Below are positions 38,239 to 48,190 of a DNA stretch of 64,000 nucleotides, piece after piece (the first letter of the stretch is position 1; every line of letters begins with the position of its first letter). Origin of the DNA: Alteromonas aquimaris (GTDB lineage Bacteria > Pseudomonadota > Gammaproteobacteria > Enterobacterales > Alteromonadaceae); NCBI RefSeq assembly GCF_026183695.1, contig NZ_JAPFRD010000013.1, forward strand, positions 186,001-250,000, written 5' to 3'. The notes under the pieces are model-generated. The model was not told the DNA's origin and ran no database searches. It was given only the letters and a program-made list of their open reading frames with translations. The translations under genes and the position numbers were made by a program.

Positions 38239-38531
38239 CTATCCTTTAATTGCACTACGAAAAACTACAATTAAAGCAATAGCCTATTTACAAAAAAATG
38301 CAAATTTAGTGTGGCAATCAGTTTTATCTATGAAGGCAAATTGTTTACGCTTTGGCGTTTACTTTCACCGCGAAGGTCTAGGGGAATGGGCTATTAGCTG
38401 TCTGCGTCACTTAAAAAAAGAAACCGCAGTACATTAATAACTTACATCACGATTGGGAAATGTCTGGCATAAGGGCATTTTGTGGCGAATCAATTGCTCA
38501 TGGCAGTGAGCTAAAATAGTGAGAATGAGGG

Positions 38532-39302
38532 TTAGCGTTTAGAGCGTAATTTTCCCAGCACCCGCCCCTTAAACGAATACCAGTGATTTTTAGGAAAGGT
38601 TGGGGCTTTTTTTAGCATGGTAGTTAATACCGCAGAGGGGTTAGCGAGCGGTGGCACGTGCGCGCAGTAAAGGGTCGTCACATTCAATGCCGCAACCTTC
38701 GCCAACGATTGTTTATACTGGTTAGGGTGACAAAGTGGATAAGGCGGCATCAATTCACCTTTTACCCTTACCACCAGATCTGCCACGTACATTTGTTGTG
38801 TAGGCATATGTAAAATAGAAATATCGTGGTTGGTATGTCCTGGCGTATATACCACCTGAAATGCAGGATAGTCCGGCAACGCATCACGGTCGTTGAGCAA
38901 AATATCCGGTTGTAAGAGCGGGGGGTACCATACTTTGCGTTTAGGTTTACCCAGACGCCCTGCTACCCACCAGGTTAACATAACATCAATGACATGAGCG
39001 GTACGTCCACTCATTCCTGCATACCAGTTACGGGTATTGGGATGAGCGGCAATTTTCGCGCCGGTAGTGGCGCGTAGCTTATGCGCTCCCCCGGCATGAT
39101 CGGGATGCATATGGGTAACGACGATAAGCTTTAAATCAGTTATTGAACGCTTTAGCTCATACTTAATAAAACTGCATACTCTTTTAACATCTGCGCGGCT
39201 GCATCCATCTAACAAAAGCAAGCCCTGCTCGTCTTCGATGAGATATATAAATTGAATATAGCCGGAAAGGGTATGCAGTTTCATGCTGTCGATTACTGGC
39301 AA
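38532..39302 (-). CDS. MBL-fold metallo-hydrolase
   Basis: 256-aa metallo-beta-lactamase fold protein. The metal-binding motif is VVTHMHPDHAGGAHK (HxHxDH), with later ligands in YTPGHTNHD and the Asp of YVADLVVR; a further His occurs in the C-terminal CAHVPP segment. No signal peptide. The overall layout resembles glyoxalase-II or lactonase-like enzymes, but the substrate is unknown. It lies 51 bp after the PepSY-ferredoxin reductase gene on the same strand and may belong to the end of the metal-efflux operon. Confidence 0.88.
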   Translation of the reverse strand: MPVIDSMKLHTLSGYIQFIYLIEDEQGLLLLDGCSRADVKRVCSFIKYELKRSITDLKLIVVTHMHPDHAGGAHKLRATTGAKIAAHPNTRNWYAGMSGRTAHVIDVMLTWWVAGRLGKPKRKVWYPPLLQPDILLNDRDALPDYPAFQVVYTPGHTNHDISILHMPTQQMYVADLVVRVKGELMPPYPLCHPNQYKQSLAKVAALNVTTLYCAHVPPLANPSAVLTTMLKKAPTFPKNHWYSFKGRVLGKLRSKR

Positions 39303-39353
39303 AAGGGCATTTACGATACCATTTTGCCAGAGGTATGACCAGATGATGCCGGA

Positions 39354-41114
39354 CTATTTTAGGGGCTCGCCGAAATTGTCAAAAAAGATAGCCTGGGAGC
39401 TTATACCATGTGCCGTTAGGCGTTTAATGGTTTGCTGCATCATACTTTGTGGTCCGCACAGATAGAATTGAGCTTCATTAAACCGTTCAATTTTATGCCG
39501 GGATGTAAACATCGCCTCTTGAACATAACCCACCTCTCCAGTCCAGTCCGAAGAGGGTTGTGACAACACGGGATAATAATGAAAATGTGCGTGCTTCGTT
39601 TGTAATGCGATGAACTCCTCCCAATACAGCAGGTCCTCCTCGCTGCGAGCGCCATAGTAAAAGTAGACCGGCGGACAGTCAGCGTCTGCTAACAGTGATT
39701 GGATCATCGCTTTCAGTGGGGCCATGCCAGAGCCTGCCCCAAGCAATACCTTCGTGCCGGAATGATTTGGGTCGATAGCAAAGCCCTCAATCGGCCCGAG
39801 AGTGTGTACCTTGTCTCCGGGCTTAAGCTGACACAGATAATCTGACCCGATCCCCGGAGGAACAGTCTCGTTGGGTGAAGGGTGATGGCGCACGTTAAAT
39901 ACTAGCTTCGGATCTTCACTATACGTGGCTAACGAATAGTGCCGATATGTTTTACCCTGCCCGCCATTTGGCTGAGGAATTTCAAAGCGCAGATGGGCCC
40001 CCGCTTGATAAGGGGGCACGGTATCGCCAACCGGTTCAAAGGTAAGCTCTTTAATTACCGGGCTGAGAAAACGTTCAGAACGTAATTTCAAGGTGTGTCT
40101 GGGTAGCGGTTGCTGTAGCTGAGGTACCATAATGCGGGTAAAGTGCTTTGCTTTATGCTGACAGGCCAATCTCCAGCCCTGGCGCAATTGTTCAGGGGTG
40201 AGCTGCTCTTTGTCTGCGGAGGTAATTTGCACACCGTTATGTGCTTTGATGCGACATTGCCCGCATGTCCCCCCCCCGCCACACGAGGACGGTAGTAATA
40301 CATCCTGCTGCCAGAGACTGTCATATAGCGTGGCATCAGTGGACAATATTAAATTTTGCTGCTGTTGCCCGTCCACTATGTCAACGGTAACCTGATGTGC
40401 GCCCTTGGATAGTCGCAGAGACAATTGCCCTTCCCTGAAAAGATTCACCGTCCAGATAAATCCCGTCAATGCGAGCCACAACGTTAACATTGCTAAGATA
40501 ATAATTTGAATGTTATTAAAACTTCCTTCGTTGGCGTAATCCATAAAGTGCAACATAAACAGTAAATCCCGTAAGCGCCGGTGATCGTCTACATGAGCAA
40601 CGATTTGACCAGACTGTTGCCGCAAATATACAGATGTATTGACGTCATCACTAAAGTTCACTTGCCAAACGGGATTACGCTCTTTAGGCAGATCACTGAT
40701 GGGTGGCGACAATTTACTCGCACTACTCACCGCTCCCGGACCACTGTATGAGGCCATGGCGAGCCGCGCAGCGAAATCCTGGTCAATCGACACAGGCTCA
40801 CCCGTGACTGCATGAAACAACTGGTATTGCCCTTCCCAGTGGGGGTATAACGGTTCCACCGAGGAAATGCGGTAGTAAGGTTCGTTTAGCAAATAAATGA
40901 CTCCGACCCCTTTTATGGGGTCAGAGTGGGGCAATTGTGCGAGAGGGATAAAAGATCTGTCGCTGGTCATCACCGGATGATGCGCGCGATAGGTGTGACC
41001 GCCCGCCTTGTGGTGATCCATTAAGTTAAAGTACAGACCGCTGCCAAGCCAGATAAACATCTGCACCATGACCAGTAACGAAACCCATTTGTGGGACAGT
41101 TTAATAAACTTCAT
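39354..41114 (-). CDS. PepSY-ferredoxin-flavin reductase fusion
   Basis: 586-aa inner-membrane electron-transfer protein. N-terminal PepSY transmembrane module: helix at 10-30 preceded by SHKW (His8), a periplasmic domain, then LHFMDY (His189) and a second helix at about 203-225. His pairs of this type bind heme b in PepSY reductases. Next comes a plant-type 2Fe-2S domain with Cys278, Cys284, Cys287 and Cys318 (spacing like NqrF). The rest is a ferredoxin-NADP reductase-like FAD/NAD domain (RHYSLATYSED, GAGSGMAPLKAM, YLCGPQSMM). Start placed at the ATG at 41114 with GGGGGG upstream; it overlaps the end of cusA by 14 nt. Predicted to pass electrons from NAD(P)H to the periplasm; acceptor unknown, Cu(II) or Fe(III) possible. 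Confidence 0.85.
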   Translation of the reverse strand: MKFIKLSHKWVSLLVMVQMFIWLGSGLYFNLMDHHKAGGHTYRAHHPVMTSDRSFIPLAQLPHSDPIKGVGVIYLLNEPYYRISSVEPLYPHWEGQYQLFHAVTGEPVSIDQDFAARLAMASYSGPGAVSSASKLSPPISDLPKERNPVWQVNFSDDVNTSVYLRQQSGQIVAHVDDHRRLRDLLFMLHFMDYANEGSFNNIQIIILAMLTLWLALTGFIWTVNLFREGQLSLRLSKGAHQVTVDIVDGQQQQNLILSTDATLYDSLWQQDVLLPSSCGGGGTCGQCRIKAHNGVQITSADKEQLTPEQLRQGWRLACQHKAKHFTRIMVPQLQQPLPRHTLKLRSERFLSPVIKELTFEPVGDTVPPYQAGAHLRFEIPQPNGGQGKTYRHYSLATYSEDPKLVFNVRHHPSPNETVPPGIGSDYLCQLKPGDKVHTLGPIEGFAIDPNHSGTKVLLGAGSGMAPLKAMIQSLLADADCPPVYFYYGARSEEDLLYWEEFIALQTKHAHFHYYPVLSQPSSDWTGEVGYVQEAMFTSRHKIERFNEAQFYLCGPQSMMQQTIKRLTAHGISSQAIFFDNFGEPLK

Positions 41115-44100
41115 TAGCGCCCCCCTTATTGTCGAGGAAAACGCGGTAAACCAGCAGAATGGTGCCTGCGATAAAGGCAAATATGCCCAACATCGCTATA
41201 ACAGTGAGAAAGCCGTTACCTATGTTTTCACCGTCATCATAATCCATTATATGCAGCCGCCACATCCAGTCGAACCCCCGCCAGAAGGTATGCCGGCGCG
41301 TCACCACTTCTCCGTAGCCCTGGCTAATATAAAGCGTAGGGCTGGCGAAGTTATCAAACTCCACTTGCCATACCGGAAGGTGACGGGGCGACAGTTCAGC
41401 TGGCGCGTTTTCAGTGATCAGGGTGGTGTTTTTAACATTCCCCTCGCCCGTGTAGGCATCGCGGGCAAGACGCACAGCCTCAGATTGGGAGAGAGGCGAG
41501 ACCACGGTACCGTCAATGGCCGATATCGCTACCTTCTGATGTTCTGCAGTGAAGCGCCAGACAAGCTGGTTTCCCATATAGCCCAGGCGGATAGTTTGGG
41601 CGCGGGGAAAAGCTGTTTTAACATCATTGATGGTGTACGCCACCATCGAGGTATCGAGATTTTTGGGTTGATGATAGGTCAAGGTATCGCCATGAATATA
41701 ATCAATGTCCATTATCACCATATAAGCACCACTCACCGCCCATAACACAAACTGTATACCGATAAATGCCATAAGCCATTTATGCAGGCTGCGAGCCTTG
41801 CTTACTAAAGGTTGACGGAATCTTGGCTTAGGTGCATGAGTGTGTTTCTTCCACAGATAATACACCGCTGGTAACACTAGCAAGGTGAGGATCAGTGCAC
41901 TTAACGTGCCTCCCACCATAGGCGCTGCGATGCGACTCATTACTTCTGAGCCAGCACCGCCCCCATACATCACAGGCAATAAGCCAATGATGATGGATAA
42001 TGAGGTCATCATTACTGGCCGCACGCGCAAGCCAGCGCCATTTTCAATGGCCTGTTTTATTTCCTCGTTTGCTGGCGTGCTGTTGCGTGTGGTGAGTTCA
42101 GTGAAACTCTGGTTCAGATACACCAGCATCAATACCCCGATCTCCACGGCCACCCCAGCTAAGGCAATAAACCCCACCCCTACTGCCACCGAAAAGTTGA
42201 ACTGTTCGAAATACATCAACCAGATACTGCCAACCAGGGCGAGTGGCAAGGTTCCCATAATGATGGCCACTTCACTGAAACTACGGAAGTTCAGATAAAG
42301 CAGCACGATAATAATCGCTAATGTCAATGGCACTACGTATTGTAATTTTGCTTTGGCGCGCTCCATGTATTCATACTGACCTGACCAATTAATAGAATAG
42401 CCGGGAGGCAGGTCGATATGTCGCGTGACAGCGGCCTTTGCATTCTCCACATAGCTACCTACGTCCACATTTTCGATGTCGATAAACACCCAGCCGTTAA
42501 TGCGCGCATTTTCACTTTTAATTCCAGGTGGGCCATCTTCAATGTAAATGCGAGCCACATCGCCTAACGCTATGCGCGGACCGTTAGGCGTGACAATGGG
42601 TAATCTCGCCAGGGTTTCAGGTGAATCTCGGTAGTCCTGCGGATAGCGCAAATTAACGGGATATCGTTCAAGTCCTTCAACGGTTTGGGTAACATTCATT
42701 CCACCAATTGCCGTTGCCACCACTTGCTGAACATCGGCGATGTTCAAGCCAAATCGGGCCGCTCGCAGGCGATCGATATCCACCCGCAAATAGCGTCCGC
42801 CCGCCACGCGCTCGGAATAAACAGAGGCGGTGCCTGGCACATCTTTCATCACTTGCTCTAATTGCCGACCTATCGATTGAATGACGCTTAACTCGGGCCC
42901 GGCCACCTTAATTCCAACAGGTGTTTTGATGCCTGTAGCCAACATGTCGATGCGGGTTTTAATAGGCATTACCCAGGCGTTAGTTAAACCGGGAAAATTG
43001 ACCAGGGTATCCAATTCCTTTTTCAGCGATTCCGTAGTCACCCCTTCACGCCATTCTGAACGCGGCTTTAACTGAATGAAGGTTTCGATCATGGTTAAGG
43101 GCGCAGGGTCGGTAGCCGTTTCCGCCCTGCCCACTTTACCAAACACCGTTACCACTTCAGGTACCGTCTTAATCAGCTTATCGGTTTGCTGCAACAGTTC
43201 GCGTGCCTTACCAATGGAAATGCCAGGATACGTGGTGGGCATGTACATCAAATCACCCTCATCCAGATCGGGAATAAACTCACTGCCAATTTTACTTAAC
43301 GGCCAGGCGCTAAGTGCCGTTACCGCGATCGCACACAGGATCGTTAACTTAGGGAATCGCAAGACGGTGCGCAATGCAGGTCTATAAAGGGCAATAAGTA
43401 GACGATTAACCGGGTTTTTATGCTCAGGCACTACCTTGCCGCGGACAAAATACCCCATCAGCACGGGCACCAGCGTGATGGCTAAAGCTGCCGCAGCTGC
43501 CATGGCATAGGTTTTGGTAAAGGCGAGCGGCGAAAACATTCTCCCTTCCTGAGCTTCTAGCGTAAACACAGGCAAGAAGGATACCGTGATGATCAATAAC
43601 GAGAAAAACAGTGCTGGGCCGACTTCGCTGGCTGCTTGTGTCACCACCTGCCAACGATTTTCAGGTGTCAGAGGGGTTTTCTCCATATGCTTGTGCATGT
43701 TTTCGATCATGACGATGGCGCCGTCAATCATCGCTCCAATGGCAATGGCTATCCCGCCTAACGACATAATGTTGGCGTTAATACCCTGCAAATGCATGAC
43801 GATAAAGGCTGCAAGTATACCAATCGGTAAACTGATCACCGCCACCAGTGACGAGCGCACATGAAATAAAAACACCACGCACACTAAAATCACCACAAGA
43901 AACTCTTCGGCCAGTTTAGACCATAAATTCTCCACTGCTTCGCCAATTAACCCGGAACGATCATAAACAGTGACAATTTCTACCCCATCAGGCAGACCTT
44001 GCTTGAGTTGCTGTAGCTTCTCTTTCACACCATCTATAGTGTGTTGCGCATTTTCGCCAAAGCGCATTACTACAATACCGCCTACCGTCTCCCCTTCTCC

Positions 44101-44937
44101 GTTTAATTCGGCGACGCCACGGCGCATTTGCGGACCGATTGACACATTGGCAATATCGCCGATGGTTAATGGTGTGCCTTGTTCATTTAACCCCAGCGGT
44201 ATGGCTTCAATATCGGCGATACTTTGAATATAGCCACTTGCCGTTACCATGTACTCGGCTTCAGCCATTTCAATCACCGAGGCACCGGTTTCCTGGTTAC
44301 CCAATTTGAGCGCGGTTTGCACCAGGCTCAACGGAATATTGTACGCGCGCAGTTTATCGGGGGATATCTGTACCTGATACTGACGAACCATCCCGCCAAC
44401 CGGGGCTACTTCTGACACCCCTGGGACAGTTTGCAATTCATATTTTAAGAACCAGTCCTGGATACTGCGCAGTTGACTGATATCATGTTGACCGCTTTTA
44501 TCCACTAACGCATACAAATAGACCCAACCGACACCTGTGGCATCTGGTCCAAGTTGCGGCCGCGCATTCTCGGGCAGTGAAGGTGCCACCTGACTTAAAT
44601 ATTCCAATACCCGACTGCGCGCCCAGTAAAGGTCGGTATCTTCATCAAAAATCACATATACGAAGCTGTCGCCAAAAAAGGAGAACCCGCGTACGGTTTT
44701 CGCACCTGGAACAGATAGCATTGCGGTAGTTAAGGGGTAAGTTACCTGATCTTGTACCACCTGCGGGGCCTGCCCCGGGTAATTGGTTTTAATAATTACC
44801 TGCACATCCGATAAGTCAGGAATGGCATCCACCGGGGTATTTTTGATTGAATAGATACCGCCAAGCACAATAAACAGCGTAGCCAATAATACAAAAAAGC
44901 GGTTGGCTACCGACCAGCGAATGACAGCGCTGATCAT
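41101..44937 (-). CDS. cusA: CusA-type Cu(I)/Ag(I) RND pump with C-terminal PepSY module
   Basis: 1278 aa: a complete heavy-metal RND pump (about 1-1036) plus a 242-residue extension. Pump features are the CusA start RWSVANRFFVLL, the proton-relay segment GAMIDGAIVMIENMHK, and methionines at about 566 (YMPTT), 616 (PLTMIET) and 665 (RIDMLATG). These match the three Met that carry Cu(I) in E. coli CusA (573, 623, 672). The extension has a helix after LHKW (His1052), a periplasmic domain with PVWQVEF, then LHIMDYDDGE (His1229) and a last helix, the PepSY-TM layout. Ordinary CusA proteins are about 1050 aa, so this is a fusion. Overlaps cusB by 4 nt. Confidence 0.92.
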   Translation of the reverse strand: MISAVIRWSVANRFFVLLATLFIVLGGIYSIKNTPVDAIPDLSDVQVIIKTNYPGQAPQVVQDQVTYPLTTAMLSVPGAKTVRGFSFFGDSFVYVIFDEDTDLYWARSRVLEYLSQVAPSLPENARPQLGPDATGVGWVYLYALVDKSGQHDISQLRSIQDWFLKYELQTVPGVSEVAPVGGMVRQYQVQISPDKLRAYNIPLSLVQTALKLGNQETGASVIEMAEAEYMVTASGYIQSIADIEAIPLGLNEQGTPLTIGDIANVSIGPQMRRGVAELNGEGETVGGIVVMRFGENAQHTIDGVKEKLQQLKQGLPDGVEIVTVYDRSGLIGEAVENLWSKLAEEFLVVILVCVVFLFHVRSSLVAVISLPIGILAAFIVMHLQGINANIMSLGGIAIAIGAMIDGAIVMIENMHKHMEKTPLTPENRWQVVTQAASEVGPALFFSLLIITVSFLPVFTLEAQEGRMFSPLAFTKTYAMAAAAALAITLVPVLMGYFVRGKVVPEHKNPVNRLLIALYRPALRTVLRFPKLTILCAIAVTALSAWPLSKIGSEFIPDLDEGDLMYMPTTYPGISIGKARELLQQTDKLIKTVPEVVTVFGKVGRAETATDPAPLTMIETFIQLKPRSEWREGVTTESLKKELDTLVNFPGLTNAWVMPIKTRIDMLATGIKTPVGIKVAGPELSVIQSIGRQLEQVMKDVPGTASVYSERVAGGRYLRVDIDRLRAARFGLNIADVQQVVATAIGGMNVTQTVEGLERYPVNLRYPQDYRDSPETLARLPIVTPNGPRIALGDVARIYIEDGPPGIKSENARINGWVFIDIENVDVGSYVENAKAAVTRHIDLPPGYSINWSGQYEYMERAKAKLQYVVPLTLAIIIVLLYLNFRSFSEVAIIMGTLPLALVGSIWLMYFEQFNFSVAVGVGFIALAGVAVEIGVLMLVYLNQSFTELTTRNSTPANEEIKQAIENGAGLRVRPVMMTSLSIIIGLLPVMYGGGAGSEVMSRIAAPMVGGTLSALILTLLVLPAVYYLWKKHTHAPKPRFRQPLVSKARSLHKWLMAFIGIQFVLWAVSGAYMVIMDIDYIHGDTLTYHQPKNLDTSMVAYTINDVKTAFPRAQTIRLGYMGNQLVWRFTAEHQKVAISAIDGTVVSPLSQSEAVRLARDAYTGEGNVKNTTLITENAPAELSPRHLPVWQVEFDNFASPTLYISQGYGEVVTRRHTFWRGFDWMWRLHIMDYDDGENIGNGFLTVIAMLGIFAFIAGTILLVYRVFLDNKGGANEVY

Positions 44938-46682
44938 AAGTTTTCTCCACCATCGGCTCGCATCTTATGCTGACTATGATCGCTCTGCTTAGCGTCGGCA
45001 GGCTGCATATCAATGATGATGAAGTTCTCGCCCACTTCAAAAGTAAAGGTGATGGTCTGGCCTTCCTCAAATGGGCTCAGGTCCACATGTTCCGCTACTT
45101 CAAAATCCATGGTGGCTGCCGGACGATTCCATTTTTCAATAGGCCCTCTGCTGATATTAAGCACACGTGCAGCACTATCCATCTGATTAATGGTGCCGAT
45201 AACCGTGGCCTGATTAGCCTTGCTGTCTTTCTCAGACATCACATGAATACTGGTTATTTGATACTCGTTGCTATCCGTTTTGGTAATTTCAAAATGCAGC
45301 GAGTCAGCTTTTGCCAGGGCATCCATATCCACCGACTCGGCTACGGTAAAGTCCATAGTCATTTCAGGCCAGTCCCATTCTTTTACCGGTTGGTGGGTAA
45401 TGTTCACCATGCGATGGCCTTGCATAACACTGTTCACCCGTCCTTCTGCCCATACTGAAGTAGCTTGAGCAGCCTGTGACATGCGCGCAAAATCGGAAGT
45501 TTTACTGGATTCTGAGTCAATCAGAAACTGCGCTGAGGTAACTACACGGTCGTTCGCTTTCAAACCGGACAGAATTTCCACGTGACGCTTGTTCGAACGA
45601 CCTGTTTCGACCGCAACTGACTTAAACTGACCCTCACCCAGGGCCACCACGACTCTCGCTTGCTGGCCGGTGCGGATCACAGCCGATTTTGGTACATAGG
45701 TAACCGCTACTTCGTGTTCAACGTGAATAGTGACCTGCGCGAACATATTTGGCTTGAGGCGACGTTGTGGATTCTCAAACTTCAACCTCACCCGCAAGGT
45801 ACGGTTTTTTGCATTTAATGAGGGATAAACATAATCCACCTGCCCCTTCCACAGCTGGCCAGGAAAATAGTCTACCGTCATCGTCACCGGCAGCCCTGGT
45901 TTTATGCTGGCGGTGTCACTTTCAAACACCTCGGCATCCACCCAGATTTTTTCCAGCTGACCGATACTCATTAAGGTGGTCCCAGGCTGAATGTAGAAAC
46001 CTTCGCGTATATTGAGCTCATCCAGCACCCCGGATTGGGGTGCGTAAAACGTTACCGTTTGGCTGACTTTTCGCGATTGCTCCAGCGATTTAATGAACTG
46101 TTTTGGTAATTGCAAGGCATCTAAGCGTTCGCGGGCAGCGTTAAGCAAGGTTTTGTCTGCCCGTTTCAAGGCTATTAGAAATTCTTCCTGTGCATTAACC
46201 AGTTGGGGAGCATACAATGTGTACAAAGGTTCACCTGCCTTCACTTCTTCGCCCGCAGCTTTTATATGTAATTTTTCAACCCAGCCTTCAACGCGCGGAT
46301 GGATGTGAAGCAATGAATCCTCGGCATAGCGAATATAGCCTACGGTATGAATGACATTGTCTAACGCACCTGTAGAGACAGGTGCAGTGCGTACCCCTAG
46401 GTTATTAACCACTGTGGGAGAAATACTGACGACGCCCGGCCCTTCGCTGGCACTCTTAGTTTCTTCCTCATACACAGGCACCAAATCCATTCCCATCGGG
46501 GATTTACCCGGCTTATCCCGTCGATAATTACTGTCCATAGGGGCGACCCAATAAAGGGGCTTTTTCTCGGTCGCAGAGGTTGTTTCCCCAGACGGCATAA
46601 GTGCTTGGTACAATAAAATACTGGCAAGCCCAATCAGTACACCAATGGCTGCTGTAATAAAGTGCACTGGATTCATTTTCAT
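44934..46682 (-). CDS. cusB: CusB-type adaptor with two C-terminal CusF-like domains
   Basis: 582-aa periplasmic adaptor of the metal RND pump. N-terminal membrane anchor (about 9-29), a heavy-metal-binding segment (YWVAPMDSNYRRDKPGKSPM, 44-63), then barrel-sandwich, hairpin and beta-barrel domains (about 110-395). Two CusF-like OB domains follow at about 411-482 and 493-559. The first keeps all Cu(I)/Ag(I) ligands known from CusF: His430, Trp438, Met441 and Met443. In the second the matching positions are Arg512, Arg520, Ala523 and Met525, so three of four ligands are lost. The tail is His/Met-containing (SDHSQHKM). Overlaps cusC and cusA by 4 nt each. Confidence 0.92.
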   Translation of the reverse strand: MKMNPVHFITAAIGVLIGLASILLYQALMPSGETTSATEKKPLYWVAPMDSNYRRDKPGKSPMGMDLVPVYEEETKSASEGPGVVSISPTVVNNLGVRTAPVSTGALDNVIHTVGYIRYAEDSLLHIHPRVEGWVEKLHIKAAGEEVKAGEPLYTLYAPQLVNAQEEFLIALKRADKTLLNAARERLDALQLPKQFIKSLEQSRKVSQTVTFYAPQSGVLDELNIREGFYIQPGTTLMSIGQLEKIWVDAEVFESDTASIKPGLPVTMTVDYFPGQLWKGQVDYVYPSLNAKNRTLRVRLKFENPQRRLKPNMFAQVTIHVEHEVAVTYVPKSAVIRTGQQARVVVALGEGQFKSVAVETGRSNKRHVEILSGLKANDRVVTSAQFLIDSESSKTSDFARMSQAAQATSVWAEGRVNSVMQGHRMVNITHQPVKEWDWPEMTMDFTVAESVDMDALAKADSLHFEITKTDSNEYQITSIHVMSEKDSKANQATVIGTINQMDSAARVLNISRGPIEKWNRPAATMDFEVAEHVDLSPFEEGQTITFTFEVGENFIIIDMQPADAKQSDHSQHKMRADGGENL

Positions 46683-48019
46683 GGCTGTACTCCGTCTTTT
46701 TGTTCCCAGCCAAAGATGTTTGGTGCCAGGTAATAATTAAGTTGAACTATCGTTTTTAAGATTTCTACGTCGATTTCGAGCGCCGAAAGTTGGCTGTTAA
46801 GTAAGGCAATGCGAGAACGTACTACTTCGGTAAAACTTCCGTCATCATTGGTATAAGCCGTTAATGTGGCATCGGTTTGCTGTTGCATTTGGCTCAGCAG
46901 CTGATTGGAATAGAGGTCTTTTCGCTGCATTAGGCGATGCAGTAGTTGACGAAGTGTATTCACATCCGCCACCATTTTTCTCAGTTGCAGCTGCCGCTCC
47001 GTTTTCACCGCTTCTGCCTCTGCTATCGCGGCAGAGACACCTTTGTCCTGACGGTTTTCAGTGAACAGGGGTAAATCGAAAGTTACTCCCACTGAAAAAA
47101 AGTCCGCTCGATTCATCGCGTCAACGGAGTCATCTCGCCAGGCATAGCTGGCTTCCACCCCCCACTGAGGTTTGTACTGTTGCCTGGCGACGGCGACTTC
47201 CTTATTCGCTACCTGGTAGTCCACTTCAATAGCGCGCAAGGCGGGATGTTCGATTATTAGATCGGCAATTTCATTAAGTGAAAGCTCAAACAGGCTGCGA
47301 CCAGCGTGAGCAAGAGTAATTGTCGGTGTGGATAAGGGCGCGCTTTGCATAGTACGCGATAGCTCAACCCACTCGCTCAATGCAGCAATCGCAATGTCTT
47401 TACGTTGTTGCTGTATGGTCAGGCGATCATGGAGCTGCACCAATTCAAGCTCGGCTCTGATCATGTCCTGCTGTCGGGTAGAACCGGTCACGGAAGAATA
47501 ATTCGCCTTTGCCACATCCACCAGTTGTTCAAACAAAATGGTATCGTTGTTAATGAGCTTGATGGTGTTGGCCGCCTGATACCAGTCCAGCCAGCGAAGA
47601 CTTACCGCGACCGCCAGCTGTGCTTTTCGTTGTGCTCGTAAAAGTGGAAAACGGCTGGCTTGCAAACTTAACTGTCCTTGCTTTAATGCAAGTACGTCAC
47701 CGCGAGGAAACATCTGACTGATGCCAATTTTTAATTGCGTCATGGCTTCTTGTGAAAAATCAAATGAATCAACGGGTAAATTCATCATGCCTATTGAAAT
47801 AGAGGGATCTGGTAAGGTGCCGGCAGCGATGCTTTTCTCTTCGACTGCCTGCTCGCGAAAGTGAGCTGTTTTTAGGCTAGGATCATGCGCTATCGCCTGT
47901 TCAATCAGTACCGGCAACGCAACCAGATGCTCAGATGGGCTTGCATAACTTGGCAACGCCAACACTGCGCACCCCCCTAAGCCGTACAGTGTCTGAAGGG
48001 ATAAGAAAGTAGAACGCAT
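46679..48019 (-). CDS. cusC: CusC-type outer-membrane channel (TolC family)
   Basis: TolC-superfamily outer-membrane factor, about 446 aa from the chosen start. Signal peptide MRSTFLSLQTLYGLGGCAVLALPSYA, then helical-barrel repeats such as FREQAVEEKSIAAGTLPDPS and the second-half YQVANKEVAVARQQYKPQWG. The ATG at 48019 was chosen because it gives a normal signal peptide; frames starting at GTG 48112 or ATG 48100 add about 30 residues with no export character. The C-terminal end overlaps cusB by 4 nt. It completes the tripartite metal pump. Confidence 0.88.
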   Translation of the reverse strand: MRSTFLSLQTLYGLGGCAVLALPSYASPSEHLVALPVLIEQAIAHDPSLKTAHFREQAVEEKSIAAGTLPDPSISIGMMNLPVDSFDFSQEAMTQLKIGISQMFPRGDVLALKQGQLSLQASRFPLLRAQRKAQLAVAVSLRWLDWYQAANTIKLINNDTILFEQLVDVAKANYSSVTGSTRQQDMIRAELELVQLHDRLTIQQQRKDIAIAALSEWVELSRTMQSAPLSTPTITLAHAGRSLFELSLNEIADLIIEHPALRAIEVDYQVANKEVAVARQQYKPQWGVEASYAWRDDSVDAMNRADFFSVGVTFDLPLFTENRQDKGVSAAIAEAEAVKTERQLQLRKMVADVNTLRQLLHRLMQRKDLYSNQLLSQMQQQTDATLTAYTNDDGSFTEVVRSRIALLNSQLSALEIDVEILKTIVQLNYYLAPNIFGWEQKDGVQP

Positions 48020-48190
48020 TTGTTTGCCCAAGGCTAACGAATGCCTGATTAAGAATCTGTAAGGATCGCCTTTTAAGCCAATCTTAAGAGGATTTATCAT
48101 GGGATTATCCACTATATAATAATTTACATCGGTAAAACGCCAGCCAACAAAGGCGCGAGTTACACTGTTTGAACTGCTAACCAGAAGAAA

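Noticed and set aside
41115..41180. longer start for the PepSY reductase
   Set aside because: Adds 22 residues unlike a membrane N-terminus; the inner ATG has a strong ribosome site.
41068..41745. 225-codon plus frame antisense to cusA
   Set aside because: Overlaps the well-supported CusA PepSY extension, so it is a shadow frame.
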